Assembly (NCBI GenBank): GCA_036346395.1
Contig: CM070596.1
Location: forward strand, 3,100,001 to 3,164,000
DNA: 64,000 nucleotides
From: Hsuehochloa calcarea
Taxonomy: Eukaryota; Streptophyta; Magnoliopsida; Poales; Poaceae
Reading direction: 5' to 3'
The position numbers and the translations under genes are program-made. Shown in pieces: positions 35,728 to 46,605 of this stretch; within the stretch, counting starts at the first letter, position 1, and every line of letters starts with the position of its first letter. The notes under the pieces are model-generated. The model did not search any database and was not told where the DNA came from. It saw only the letters and a list, made by a program, of their open reading frames with translations.

Positions 35728-37016
35728 ACAACAAATATAAAAAAAAGTCTTGTCCATACAGATAAATGGTCTTCACCAATTTGGTTTATTGCTAGAAAAG
35801 AATGCAGAATTGATGAATAAAATGATTTCTTTAACACCAAAATAGAGTGAAAAAATTAGCCTGAAAATGAAAAGAAGAAAACAATCAGCAAGTCAATTTT
35901 ACATCTCTCTCTCTCTCTCTTCTCTGTAATACTTCTTTAGCAATCTCAATTGACTTAATTTTACATTATAACAGCTCCTCTGGGTCATCTTAGTTGGGTT
36001 TTTTTTTTTGCTTTTGATCCAAACATTAGCCGCCTAACATGGAGTGAAAACGGGTACCTCTCACTTAACCATTTGTGTTGGTCTATATCAATCATGCATC
36101 GCCACATCATCTTATCAAAAGCCATACCATCAATTAAACTATGTACATTGATACGATAGTAGTATAAATTAATTTTGATTATTGATTTGTTAAGAGTATC
36201 ATGAACTTTTTCAACTAGGGTTGAAAATATTACTATTGTGTTATGCTATCTCACATGAGTAATTATAATTCTACCCTATCGAGATTTTACTACCCACACT
36301 AACAGGTTAAATCATAATGAATCATTTGACATAAAAAATGGGCGGTCCGAATTGAGGTAGATGCCTTACTAAGCAAGGCCCAATACGTTACTGCTGGACC
36401 AACTAGACTGAGTCTATTTAGCCTAGTTGACTTGAACCGGTGGCAATTCTTGCAAACCCAAAGAGACAAGAATTTGCCGAGAGTCATGCTGTTATCCTCA
36501 CAGCCTGAATCGCACAGGCTATACTCGACTTCACTTCGGCTACTAGTTGTCAATGTTGTCCACAGTACAAACCATATGAAAATAGTAGGACGTACGCAAC
36601 ATCTATGTCCGACATGAAAATGACATGTTACTCCCAACAGTGGGCACTCTCTTCAGCTCAGTGACATTTCAACAGGACAAAATAAAATGCTGTCTAGTCA
36701 GAGCGAGACAACATGTATAACATGGCCTGAATGCCTCCCTAGTCACATTGCCAGATGAGCTGTGGGTATATATTAAGCAATGCTAGGCGTTCACATTGCC
36801 AGTCTAAAAACAAAACTCTCGATGCTGGAAAGTAACAAGTAATCCAACTCAACAGTTGACTGCCTTTGTACTTTGGTGCAGTTTTATTACAAAATGCAAG
36901 AATAACATTCATAGATGCAGCTTACAGCACCGGTGGCCACTTGAAAAGAAAACCCAAGAAAAGTTACGGATCGATCAGCCATTTTGGAATGCCATAGGGT
37001 TTATCGTCGATCAGGT
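35728..37016. other. spacer including the 3' UTR of the ATP synthase gene
   Basis: The part nearest 37016 will be the 3' UTR of the minus-strand ATP synthase gene. The rest contains a (CT)n tract near 35906-35922 and no supported gene. Confidence 0.45.
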
Positions 37017-40000
37017 CTACAGGAAGTTTCTGATGTCCAATTTCCTGACATCAGGCATCTCCTCATCTTTAAACTCCTCCCTGGTAGCAAAGCACATCAG
37101 TTGGCTAAAAGAAGCACAAAAGCTATGAACTAACTGGATATGTATATAAATTAAATATTAGCTAAAGCTGGGTCATAATAACAGTTGATTACATTATGAT
37201 GAAACTTGCCTCAAGAAGTTTCTATTAACTAGCTCTAGAGGTACCACTCATGCAAATAATGAGCTAGTAGTTGAAAAGATATACCTCTTCAGTTGAGTCT
37301 CCATTGCTTCAATACAATCCTTCTTAAGTTCGGTCAGCTCACTTTTCGCAATTTGCAGTTCGAGCTCTTCCTCAATCTTGGGAAGATCCTCCTTCCGAAT
37401 GCCAAGCCTATTTTAATTTTCAAAAGGCAAATGTAAAACATGTAAAATACAAGCCAGTCCAACTAAGAACCATAAAATAAAACTGACTAGGTCTAGGATG
37501 CACAGCGGGATTCATAATCAAGATTTCTCTGAAAATCAGCATCCCAACAATGGATGCGAATAGCCTACAGTAGAAAACATGCCGCAGTTGGCCATGCCAT
37601 CATCTGAATTGTCTTGCAATATATCAGACAATCCTAGATTATTGAATAATACGATAGGATTTATGCATTCCTTTTCTCGTGAGAAATTTCAATCTCATCC
37701 AAAGTCTATGTTAAGAATTGTTAAAAGGAGTGCTACTCAGGTAATAGCATGCCCTGTGGTCAAGTGCCCAACTGCAAATGACCTAGATAATTGAATAATC
37801 GCAAAAGATGCACCTCTAGAGAACATTAGCGTGATATGTCCAGTACTTGACCAGCGCTATCTCAAAACTACGTTGACACTATTAAGATGAAGACACATCT
37901 TTACATACTTTTTGTTTATCTTCTCAAATTCTGCCAAGAGGAGACCCATATTATTCTTGTCACTCCTCAGGAGTGGCTTCTTAATGTCCTTCTCAACTTT
38001 CTCAAGAGCTTCCATCATCATAGCCTCAGCACCAAGATCATCAACAAGGCCACTCCTGCATCACATAAAAGAAACATTTATACAAACAATTAGTGCCATA
38101 AATTTGTAATATGGGCAAAATTTGTGTCAACTTGATTAGAAGTGTCTTTTTAGTCAAGCAGCAACATTTAGCATTTTGGAAAGCATAGGGAAAAAAGACT
38201 ATGCAAAAAAAGGTAATGGATGTACTTTATTCTGATCTCCTGAAGGGTATTCAAGTAAGTCCGTGCATCAGGGACGCCCTTCGTAAAAGTCTCAATAGTA
38301 TATTTAATTCTCTGAGAGTCAGAAAGAAGATCTGCCCTGCATTCAGACAATGGTAGCATAACAAGGTGATCAGGTAAATAACATCAAGATTAAATGAGCT
38401 TACACAAAACAAAAGCAAACATAGAATGTGGGTGCTTATTTGTGGTAGTAGATTTATGCTAGAATTCCTTTTGCAAATGTTATGTCCAAACAGTTCAATC
38501 CCACAAATAATTCAGTATCAGCCAAAGCCACATTACATGTACAGGTAAAACCTCTTTAATGTCTGAGGGATACATCTATACCATGAAGTACTTTTGCAAG
38601 TTAATCAATTCTATTCGGCAGTAAATCCCGAAATTGAAATATATTGTTTCCATACTGCTATTGAAATACTACACTATAGTGTTTGATGAATCAAAGGTTT
38701 AGAAACATAAGAACAACTGAACAATAGAACAAATCAAGTTTTGCATTAGAAACAATCACCACACCCAAAAACTTATGTACAAAAAAACAAAGACAAAATC
38801 AAAGGAAAGCAATAATCTAATGACCATGAATACATGCAAAAGCCAATAATTCATCTTACTTTTCTCTTACAGTCTTCATGACTTGGGCATAACGAGCAAC
38901 TGCTGTTGGGTCATCCGGATCAATTGTTACCTTTTCCTTCTTAAGGACCCCAAGTGCTGTCTCAAATTTCTTCTTTACCTCAAAAAATATGCCCTTCAAT
39001 AAGTCTTTACAACATAACAAAAGAAGAAATTAGGACTATCAAAATTTAAACAAATTTCGAAAAGTGCTGCAATAAAAAAAGCAGTATCTTTACTATTATA
39101 AAAGAAAGACTTGGTGGTGGTGGTGAGTCTGGCATCTACCCCCTCTTGAGTTGGTGGGATCTTTTGTGGATAAATATGTACACACATGTATAAGATACTT
39201 GAAGGATCTTCTGTGGATAATTAGATTATGTGTTTGTAGTTTGTGATAAAATTCTATATAGCTTGTTGATTGGATGGAAATTATGTATGAAACTTTCATT
39301 TGTAGGGATAATTACCTTATATATATTGGTTTTATAAGTTTATAACTTATATTATATTTTATTTGAAATCCATTGCAACGCATGGACACTCGACTAATAA
39401 CTAACAACAAACATGCTATCGGTTATCCAAGATAGACTTTAGCCTAAGAAAATCCAATATATCATCTTCAGGGAAAAAACACATATCGATGGACTCAACA
39501 TTAAGGGCACAGCTTAGTCGTGGGAGAAATATTCAATACGCCGAAGTTAATTCAAAGTAGTCATCAGGTTCAACTTCCCATGATTTACTCTCTTCATAGT
39601 CTTGACTAAAGAATTTTTAATGATGCAACAGCACAGTAAACACTACTTGTGATACTGCAACAACCCAGGATACAGTACCAACAGCATTTTATTTCTGCAG
39701 CTCTATATAATCATCTCACATAAAAAGGGGTTCAAGCATGATCAGTTATGATTTACGACTTTTTTTTTTCAGAACTAAGACTACTACAAAAACATGCATA
39801 ATAGAATGTTTCACTTATACCTGATAAAGATGTTAATTCTATACAAATAGAGCGAAAATTTAAGAGGCTTACCATCTCCGCTGACAGGAGGACGGTCAGC
39901 TGGAGCTGCATCCTTGGCATATGAGCGGACTTGAATGACACCTCCATTTGCCAAAGCAGCTTGAGCAGAATATAGCTGCAGGATAGCAGGAACATTATTC

Positions 40001-41226
40001 AATGAACAGAGCAGCGTAAACATAGTGGAAAATATGACACGTGAAGCATCAGAAACAAAACATTGAGACATTAAATAGCTCCATATTGAAACTTCACTGT
40101 ATACATATGCCTTCATATAAAATAACGCTTTTGCTAGCTCTCAGTCGCCTAAAATTTTCTTAAAACCCAATCATCTACAATTGCACAGTACTAAACCTAA
40201 AATTGCATTACCAAGTGACGTGCAATTTTAGCACAGCTTTACTGTAACTTTTAGTTCTATTTGTTTTTGTATTCGTAGGATTCACCTATATTTACTTTTG
40301 TCTAGTTTATTTTTTCTTGTTTTGTTCTTTTGTATTTGCAGGGTTCACTTAGATTTACTTTTGTCTAGTTTATAATTTTTCAACATAAAAAAACAGAAAC
40401 CATTGGATTGTGATCCAACGTGCCGAAGAAAGTGACTTGAGTTTTAAGAAAATTTCAGGCGACTGTAGCTTAGTCGGCCCCATAAAATAATCTAATAACT
40501 TCTTAGGTCTTATCCTTGGCAATCAAACATATGCCAATGTAAGTTGACTACCTTGTTCTCATGTCAATTCCAACAATAAGCCACTGACCACATGTCAACG
40601 CAACACACAGAGCTCAAAGGAAATAAGAAGTAATAAGGCATATGCAGGATCATTAATATTTCTGTTTCAAGGCAAAACATTTGGTCCAGAGGTCCTTCAA
40701 GCTTCAGAAATATCCGGAGCTAGCTTGTCAATTGGTACCAAACATGGTTTGATGTGAAACCAGATCCGGGGGAATGTCGAAATAGGGAATCGAAATGGGA
40801 TTGAAAGGATCTGGAGCTGTTTGAAACAAGTTTTCCCCTTGTTTGTCACCTCCAATCCAGCGGACAAGTTTTGGAGTACTGTCCCTCCTAATCGCTCACT
40901 CCAATCAAAGCAACCGAAACGAAATGCATCGGACTGGAAGACTCAACACCACCCGCCCCGCCGCATCCAACATCCAACATCCAACATTACGACTACGATC
41001 GATGCCCAAGAAAATATCACCAGAGCAACCACAGATCCCACGTAAACAGAGCCAAGCAGGTAGTGCACACACCGAACCAGACTGCACCGGATCAGATCTA
41101 CCGAAAAACTAGGGTTCCCTGGGGCGCGACAACGGAGAGGGAGGCGATCGAACGAACTTGACGGGAGAGGGAGGCGAACGAACGAACCTGACGGGAGCGG
41201 GTGACGAGGCGAGCGGCCAACGCCAT
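37017..41226 (-). CDS. mitochondrial ATP synthase 24 kDa subunit (FAd), 243 aa, seven exons
   Basis: Exons on the minus strand are 41226-41188, 39975-39873, 39004-38860, 38336-38226, 38055-37909, 37407-37285 and 37080-37017. All introns are GT-AG, and the 732-nt join has no internal stop. The protein matches the plant-specific 24-kDa subunit of mitochondrial F1Fo ATP synthase (the Arabidopsis MGP1 type, about 240 aa). Matching features are a basic, Ser/Arg-rich targeting sequence in the first 30 residues, a Leu-Lys-Gly-Ile-Phe-Phe motif near residue 50, a Tyr-Ala-x-Val-Met-Lys-Thr stretch, a Pro-Asp-Ala-Arg-x-Tyr-Leu segment, and a C-terminal Met-Pro-Asp-Val then Asp-Ile-Arg-Asn-Phe. It would act at the inner mitochondrial membrane as part of complex V. 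The gene runs head to head with the pseudogene at 41606. Introns 1 and 2 carry transposon insertions. Confidence 0.93.
39087..39397 (+). mobile_element. probable non-autonomous Helitron in intron 2 of the ATP synthase gene
   Basis: It starts TCTTTACTATTATAAAAG after an A and ends CACTCGACTAA before a T, matching the A-TC...CTRR-T rule for Helitrons. Just before the end is CCATTGCAACGCATGG, a degraded form of the TTGCAACGCACGGGC sub-terminal hairpin of a common grass Helitron family. It is about 311 bp and has no coding content. Confidence 0.6.
40142..40465. mobile_element. inverted-repeat MITE in intron 1 of the ATP synthase gene
   Basis: The left end CAGTCGCCTAAAATTTTC and the right end in reverse, CAGTCGCCTGAAATTTTC, form an inverted repeat of about 25 bp with one mismatch, continuing TTAAAAC. 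Flanking TAGCTCT (40135-40141) and TAGCTTA (40466-40472) may be a decayed target duplication. Inside are two copies of a segment of about 64 bp ending ACTTTTGTCTAGTTTAT. Confidence 0.65.
41142..41205 (-). repeat. 30-bp tandem repeat spanning the exon 1 donor of the ATP synthase gene
   Basis: Two 30-bp units lie across the end of exon 1. The outer unit carries the functional CAG/GT donor at 41188/41187; the inner unit has CAAGT at the equivalent place, so its donor is lost. If unspliced, the frame stays open for about 30 residues and ends at a stop near 41100. Confidence 0.7.
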
Positions 41227-41605
41227 GGATGCGGTGGTAGCGCGGCGCTAGGGCAGAGGCCTCCGCTTCTTCGATTTCTCCAAACTCCAAACTCCGCAAC
41301 GCGAGAGCGAGAGATCGAGATGGGGAAGGGAGGAGGAGAAATGAGGCGGCGCTGCGCTTTGTGAGGGCTCCCCCTCTGCTCTCCGCCGTCCGATCGGAAC
41401 GGACCCCGCGCGCCCCTGCACGTGGCGCTATGCACGCATCTCAAAGCGTTCTGGGAGCCGTGGGCCCCACCCCAGCTTCGTTGGATGCGCGGGCCCACCA
41501 CGTCCGATGCACGGTGGGCAGAGTCCATCCACTGGGCTCGATCCACCCCGTCGTCTCCCTCCTAGTCCTCGCCTCGGCGGTCGGCGCCTTTGACCTTGGC
41601 TCGCC
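41227..41605. promoter_or_regulatory. divergent promoter between ATP synthase gene and APRT-like pseudogene
   Basis: Only 379 bp separate the two start codons on opposite strands. The region is GC-rich and has no obvious TATA box for either side. It must hold both 5' UTRs and promoters, so it is a candidate bidirectional promoter. Confidence 0.6.
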
Positions 41606-44041
41606 ATGAACTCTCTCCTTTTCAGGCCGCTTCCAAGCCCGAGCCTAAGCCGTCGGGTCTCGCCGGCGCTGAGGTGACTCGGCTCCGTGGTCTCGGTCGG
41701 CGGGCGCGGATGCCGGCGCGGGGTGGCGGCGACGGCGGCGTCGTGGATGGAGGATGCGGGGGTGGCGGTGCTGTAGGAGGGCCGGCGGAGGAACCCGGCG
41801 GTGTAGGACTCGTACCGGCCGGAGGGGCTGCCCCGACCGAACGCCACGGTGCTGGAGGCGCAGGCGCGGGTGTGCACGGGGCCCGAGCAGACGCGCCCGC
41901 TCTGGGAGGAGCAGGCCATGCGCGTTCTCGACACCATCCTCCGCTCCGGTGAGTCCTCCCCTCCTCGTGGGCCGTGGCCCCTCACGTTTACCGCTTAGGT
42001 TTGGTGATCTCTAGCTTCGATTCTGCATTGTGGCCACCATTTGTGCGGGAAGCGAGCATAGCTGAGTGATTTTGTTGACATAGATGCTGTCCTAGTTAGG
42101 AGATAACTCGAGAAATGATGCGTGCTGCTTGTAAATGAGCTTATTTTGTTGAGAAATGTCGCTGCTTTCAGTGGCATTTCTGATGATTGATTGTGGGTGA
42201 TTGGAATTTAGAAGCTTGTTGCAAGCCTGGTGCTTACTGTTTGTCTTAGACGCATAGTAGAATACTAGGATTCGAGTTGTGTGATAATTTTCCAGATTAT
42301 ACCTGCACCATAGCATTAGCATGACATTATTATGTAGACTGTAGTTCTTACCCTGCATACAAAGCCAAAGCCTCATGCGAACAATAGGATGGCCACTCCT
42401 TTATCTAGGCATGCGAATTTTGCTTGATATGGATCTTTCTAAGGTTCAGCTATTTTATGGAACATTTAGCTCATGAATCAAGAATATGTGTCTGATGCTT
42501 AATTGTGGTTAGTCACGGTGCAATACATTACATGTAAGTTTCTTGTTTAGGTAACATATTTATTATTTGGTAGATGGATATGAGATTACTGGTTTGTACA
42601 ATTTGCCTGTAATTTTTTTTATTCAGGTGGCATTCTTACATTAGGTCTGCTTTGAACTTTGTCTGTTTTCCTTGCCTTCGGTATAAGGCTTACACTGTAT
42701 TTTCTTTGTAAACTAGCAATGGGAGAACTCAAAGATGAGCCAGTGTCCAGTGCACAGCTGGGTGCATTCTTTGCTGGCATGACAATCAGAGCTAATTTTT
42801 TTTTCCAGAGGCTACCCAATGGAGCGAGGGTGAGCGACATGCCATGAACATATTTTGGCAACGCCTTGTCCAAGTTCTTCCTCCTGAGGTGAAGTTTATA
42901 GCAGACCCTGAAGGAGCGATCATGGGGGCAAATGGGTTAACAGGACCTCGGTATGTTGGTCAAGGCACTGCAGAGATGAGACTTGTTGGTGCTTTGAGGG
43001 AAATGCTTGCTGGTGGCCATTTAGGTTATGAGGAAGTTCAATGTGTACTAAAGGATGTTCTACCAGTTGGATTGATGGGTGCAAAATCAACAATGGTTAG
43101 TGAAGCACTGCTGACAGCATTTTTGATTGGACAGCGAATGAATAGGGAAGCTGATTGTCATTGATCATATTGCCTAACATTCGATGATGAACTAGGTAGC
43201 ACCAAGTGGGTTTCTCTTTCTTAAACTGGATAGAAAAATAGATGATGTCATTAACACCACTTGTTATCAGGTCTTCCTCCAGTTGCTGATGTCAATTCCT
43301 TGACACACTATGGTGAGCCCTACGATGGAAATACACACTTTTTTAGGAGTACTCTAGTTGTTGCAGCTGTTAGAGCATATGGTGAGTCTTGCCTCCTCCA
43401 CAGCGTTGAATGAATGCCACCCAAGGTCAGTACAAAACATATCCCGCAACAGTCATCGTACATAAGAGTATTTTAGTTGTATTGATCTTGTGGTTTGGTG
43501 ACAGACTTATCTGTGATTTATTTTTAAAACCCTCTGTATTAATTAATGACCAAGGTTTTCAGGGTGGCATAACAGAAGAACAGATGCTTAAATTCATGGG
43601 TGCAAACGCACACCTGTCTCCGACACAGGCCAAAACAATATTGGAGGTGTGTGTGCAGTTCTGGCTACTTTTCCTGAAACCAGTTTTTTTTTGGGCACTG
43701 CTGACTGCATCTGATTACATCAACTGTGTGGTTGCTTTCAGGATGAGAATGCTGGTTTTGCATAGTTGAATCTCCAGGAAGCTTGCCCACCGTTGTAAGT
43801 TTGGCATCTCCTTGGTAACTTTGTGTTCGAATGACCTAAGGCATGGTTGACTTAATATTCCTGCATATATTGCTTTCAGGATTGAATCAACAGCTTTGCA
43901 GCTCTGGTTGACCACTTGTTAGGCTGCAGCGGAGCTGAGGATATCAACCCTGCACTGGACAGGGCAAGGGAAGCCATTGACAGTGGTAAAGCTCTGAGAA
44001 GGCTCATGAATTACATAAAAATCTCGCACATAGTGCCCTAG
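41606..44041 (+). pseudogene. anthranilate phosphoribosyltransferase-like pseudogene
   Basis: The remnant exons are about 41606-41948, 42717-43195, 43271-43425, 43563-43646, 43742-43794 and 43880-44041, and most keep recognisable splice sites. The pieces match a plant family related to anthranilate phosphoribosyltransferase (glycosyltransferase family 3; Arabidopsis At1g70570 type, about 600 aa). Matching pieces are Glu-Gln-Thr-Arg-Pro-Leu, Gly-Ala-Phe-Phe-Ala-Gly-Met-Thr, Tyr-Val-Gly-x-Gly-Thr-Ala-Glu-Met-Arg, Thr-His-Tyr-Gly-Glu-Pro-Tyr-Asp-Gly-Asn and Gly-Ala-Asn-x-His-Leu-Ser-Pro-Thr-Gln. Lesions include TGA at 41675, TAG at 41774 and 41804, frameshifts near 42798 and 43160, TGA for Trp at 43411 and TAG at 43763. 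About 200 residues are missing between the last two exons. It is clearly dead. A functional copy may exist elsewhere. Confidence 0.88.
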
Positions 44042-45289
44042 CTAGCCGTGACCAAGTGCTGACTGTACAATTTTGGTTTCACGGCCGAATATTCTCTTTA
44101 TATGAGTGCCCTCAAAGTTGCTCACTTAACACGGAGAATAGCCGCTACGCGAATACTCCCTTGCAAGGCCTTGTCAATAAATTAACTGAAACGAACAATA
44201 GCCTGTTGAAAAATTCAGCGATGAGAAATACTTGGCGAATATCTTTTTTTAGTCATGTCCTGAGAGAAGGCGATGTTGTGTGTGACTGTAACACATGCTT
44301 ACATCAAGACTGAAGGGATGAATTATCTTGATTCTGTTGGTGAAACAAATGTGCAATTCGTATTCTGCCGTGCTTCGTTTCTGACATAGCTTATTTTCCC
44401 CAAAACATACATTTCTTTTATCTGCTGAATGCCTGCTGCTATTTATTATAAGCTTAGACATCTTTCCCGCGGCAACGTGCGAGGTATCTTGATGTGTCTA
44501 TGGTCCGATCTTCCGAAATGTACTGATAAGTCAATTGTGGAGAACTCGACGTTGATGATCCGAAGGCTCCGACCAGAACATATCAAACCCCTCGCAATCA
44601 CTACACTACTGCTCCGTTGGTTATCAACCGTACCGAACGCGGTTGACCTCGCCAAGAAGGCTATTTCCTGCATGCGAATCGAGAACACAAGTAAGAAAGT
44701 AGAAGATGCAATCTGATATTGTATTGCGAATATAGATGAAGCTCACAATGTGGAGTTCCTCAACATAACGTGCGGCGAGACTGCTAAGCAGAATAATCTC
44801 AAAGAAAAACCCTCGTTAAACTATGACGGCTACTGTATATATATAGAGGAACGTGAGGAGGTCGACCTATGGTTGTGCGGCCGTGGGAAGAGGCGTACAC
44901 AACCGGACTCCGATCTTGACACGCTTACAAGGCCCTATTAGACATAAAACGGTGACGCAACACCTTATTCAATATTTATGTCGCGTCTCTCTAGTCGAAG
45001 ACCTGGTCGTAGGACTGGTCCTGGGGTGGCCTTGAGGAGTTCATGATATCTTTGGTCATAGATTGTGTCCAACGAGTACTGTGCTTGCTTCCCTGGTCGT
45101 AGATTGCTCCCAACGAGTCCTGGGCTCACCGAGTACTGGTGGAATTGGTCGTAGGCCTTCTTGAAGTGGTCGTAGACCTTCTTGAACTGGTCATAGTCCT
45201 ATGTTCATAAGTACAACTAAATCATCTCCGTTAGGCAGCATCATAGAGTTCTCAAATGACACACTCAACCCTAGAAACGAATTTATCTG
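44042..45289. other. spacer with GGTCGTAG direct repeats
   Basis: The first part may be old 3' UTR of the pseudogene. A 95-codon frame at 44429-44716 is unassigned. Two copies of a segment of about 41 bp start at 45053 and 45094, and a 21-bp unit is repeated at 45146, 45167 and, partly, 45188. This end probably belongs to the 3' side of the neighbouring gypsy element. Confidence 0.4.
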
Positions 45290-45492
45290 ATAAATAAGTT
45301 AACGCGTACGAGCTCTTGTCATTGGAATAACAAACATAGCAAATGTGGTTGTATCCATAGGGGTCATGTCCTCATCATCCTCTCTTCTTGAAAACAAAGC
45401 CGTCCTCGGCTTTTAATAAGCTGAAAATAGGGTAACAAAGAAGCCAATGTGTATGTATGGTATATGTATATGTCATCTGTTTTAACTGTTCT

Positions 45493-46605
45493 TCATTGTT
45501 GCACAATTAATGTTATAGAACAACACTGATCATAAAAACTCATTGTATTATTAGCCCAAGAATAATCATATATATTAATGAGCAAAGCAAAATTTCTCAC
45601 ACAACAATTATTACAACTAGTTTTGCAAATGTAAGGGAGGCATTTATACAATTCAAATCTCTGAAGTTGTAATCTTGTAGTGGTAGCACATATGAGCAAA
45701 TTTACAACCTTTGGAATCAAACAAAGTTCATCCATATAATCATATTTCAATTGAACATTAGTAAATTCATCTAGTAAGGGTGAAAAGATTTGAAAGTTCT
45801 TCCATTCTTCAACATTATTATGCAGATTGTCAATACTAGATGGGGTAATAAGAGATGAACATATAGGCATTGGATGATCACTTAAGTTTATTTTCTCCTC
45901 ATAATGAACAAGATTCGGTACACAAAAATTATTGTTCAAAATAGTAAGCTTCAATTCATCTATGTGATCACAAGTTATGCATATTCGATACACATGAAAT
46001 TGATTGTCTACACCATAATCTCCAATCAAATTAAACTTATATCCAGGAGTGTATGCACTAGACAAGGATTTCAAACATGCGATTTCAGAAACTTTTTCTA
46101 TAGTATGTGACAATTTCATCGGTGGCTTCAACATAATGTAACATAAAGAATCAGTAGGAGAAATTCTAGTCAAAACTTCTTTATGTCTAACCAATTCCAC
46201 ATGATTATTATATATGATTGACTCATCATATGAATCACTCAAAACAACATACAATTCAATTGTATTATCACATGGTGTACTCAAATCAACAGGTAAATCA
46301 ACAAGTTTATCACATTGTGCACTAAAATCAATGTAGTCTGAATTCTCTTCGTGAAACATGTGCATATCAGAATTGTTTTTCACTAATTTTTGCTCTAAAA
46401 TAGCATGAACAGTGGACAATTGTAGTTCTTCACAAGCATACTCACCTTGAGTGATGATAGCATCATGATCTTTACCTTTTTGGCTCTTCTCAGATGAATT
46501 AGGTGCATCCATCTCCTCATCTTCCTTCTCAACCAATGGAGTCGATGGTTCAATCAGCTCATTCCCCTCTTCAGCATGGTTCTCTAGCTCTCTTTGAGTG
46601 CTCAA
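45493..46605 (-). CDS. 370-aa ORF of unknown function in the gypsy element
   Basis: This frame follows gag directly: it is the gag frame reopened after a single TAA at 46606-46608, so it was probably once the C-terminal part of a Gag fusion. It begins with an acidic stretch (Glu/Asp/Ser-rich, about residues 1-60). Later it has Cys-rich and hydrophobic patches, including a Cys-Asn-Asn-Cys-Cys group near the end. I see no aspartic protease, polymerase or integrase motif. It occupies the place of pol. Non-autonomous grass gypsy elements often carry such replaced segments. I do not recognise the protein family. Confidence 0.6.
   Translation of the reverse strand: MSTQRELENHAEEGNELIEPSTPLVEKEDEEMDAPNSSEKSQKGKDHDAIITQGEYACEELQLSTVHAILEQKLVKNNSDMHMFHEENSDYIDFSAQCDKLVDLPVDLSTPCDNTIELYVVLSDSYDESIIYNNHVELVRHKEVLTRISPTDSLCYIMLKPPMKLSHTIEKVSEIACLKSLSSAYTPGYKFNLIGDYGVDNQFHVYRICITCDHIDELKLTILNNNFCVPNLVHYEEKINLSDHPMPICSSLITPSSIDNLHNNVEEWKNFQIFSPLLDEFTNVQLKYDYMDELCLIPKVVNLLICATTTRLQLQRFELYKCLPYICKTSCNNCCVRNFALLINIYDYSWANNTMSFYDQCCSITLIVQQ

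Noticed and set aside
44429..44716. 95-codon plus-strand ORF after the pseudogene
   Set aside because: No family resemblance or splice structure; probably chance or part of repeat-derived sequence.
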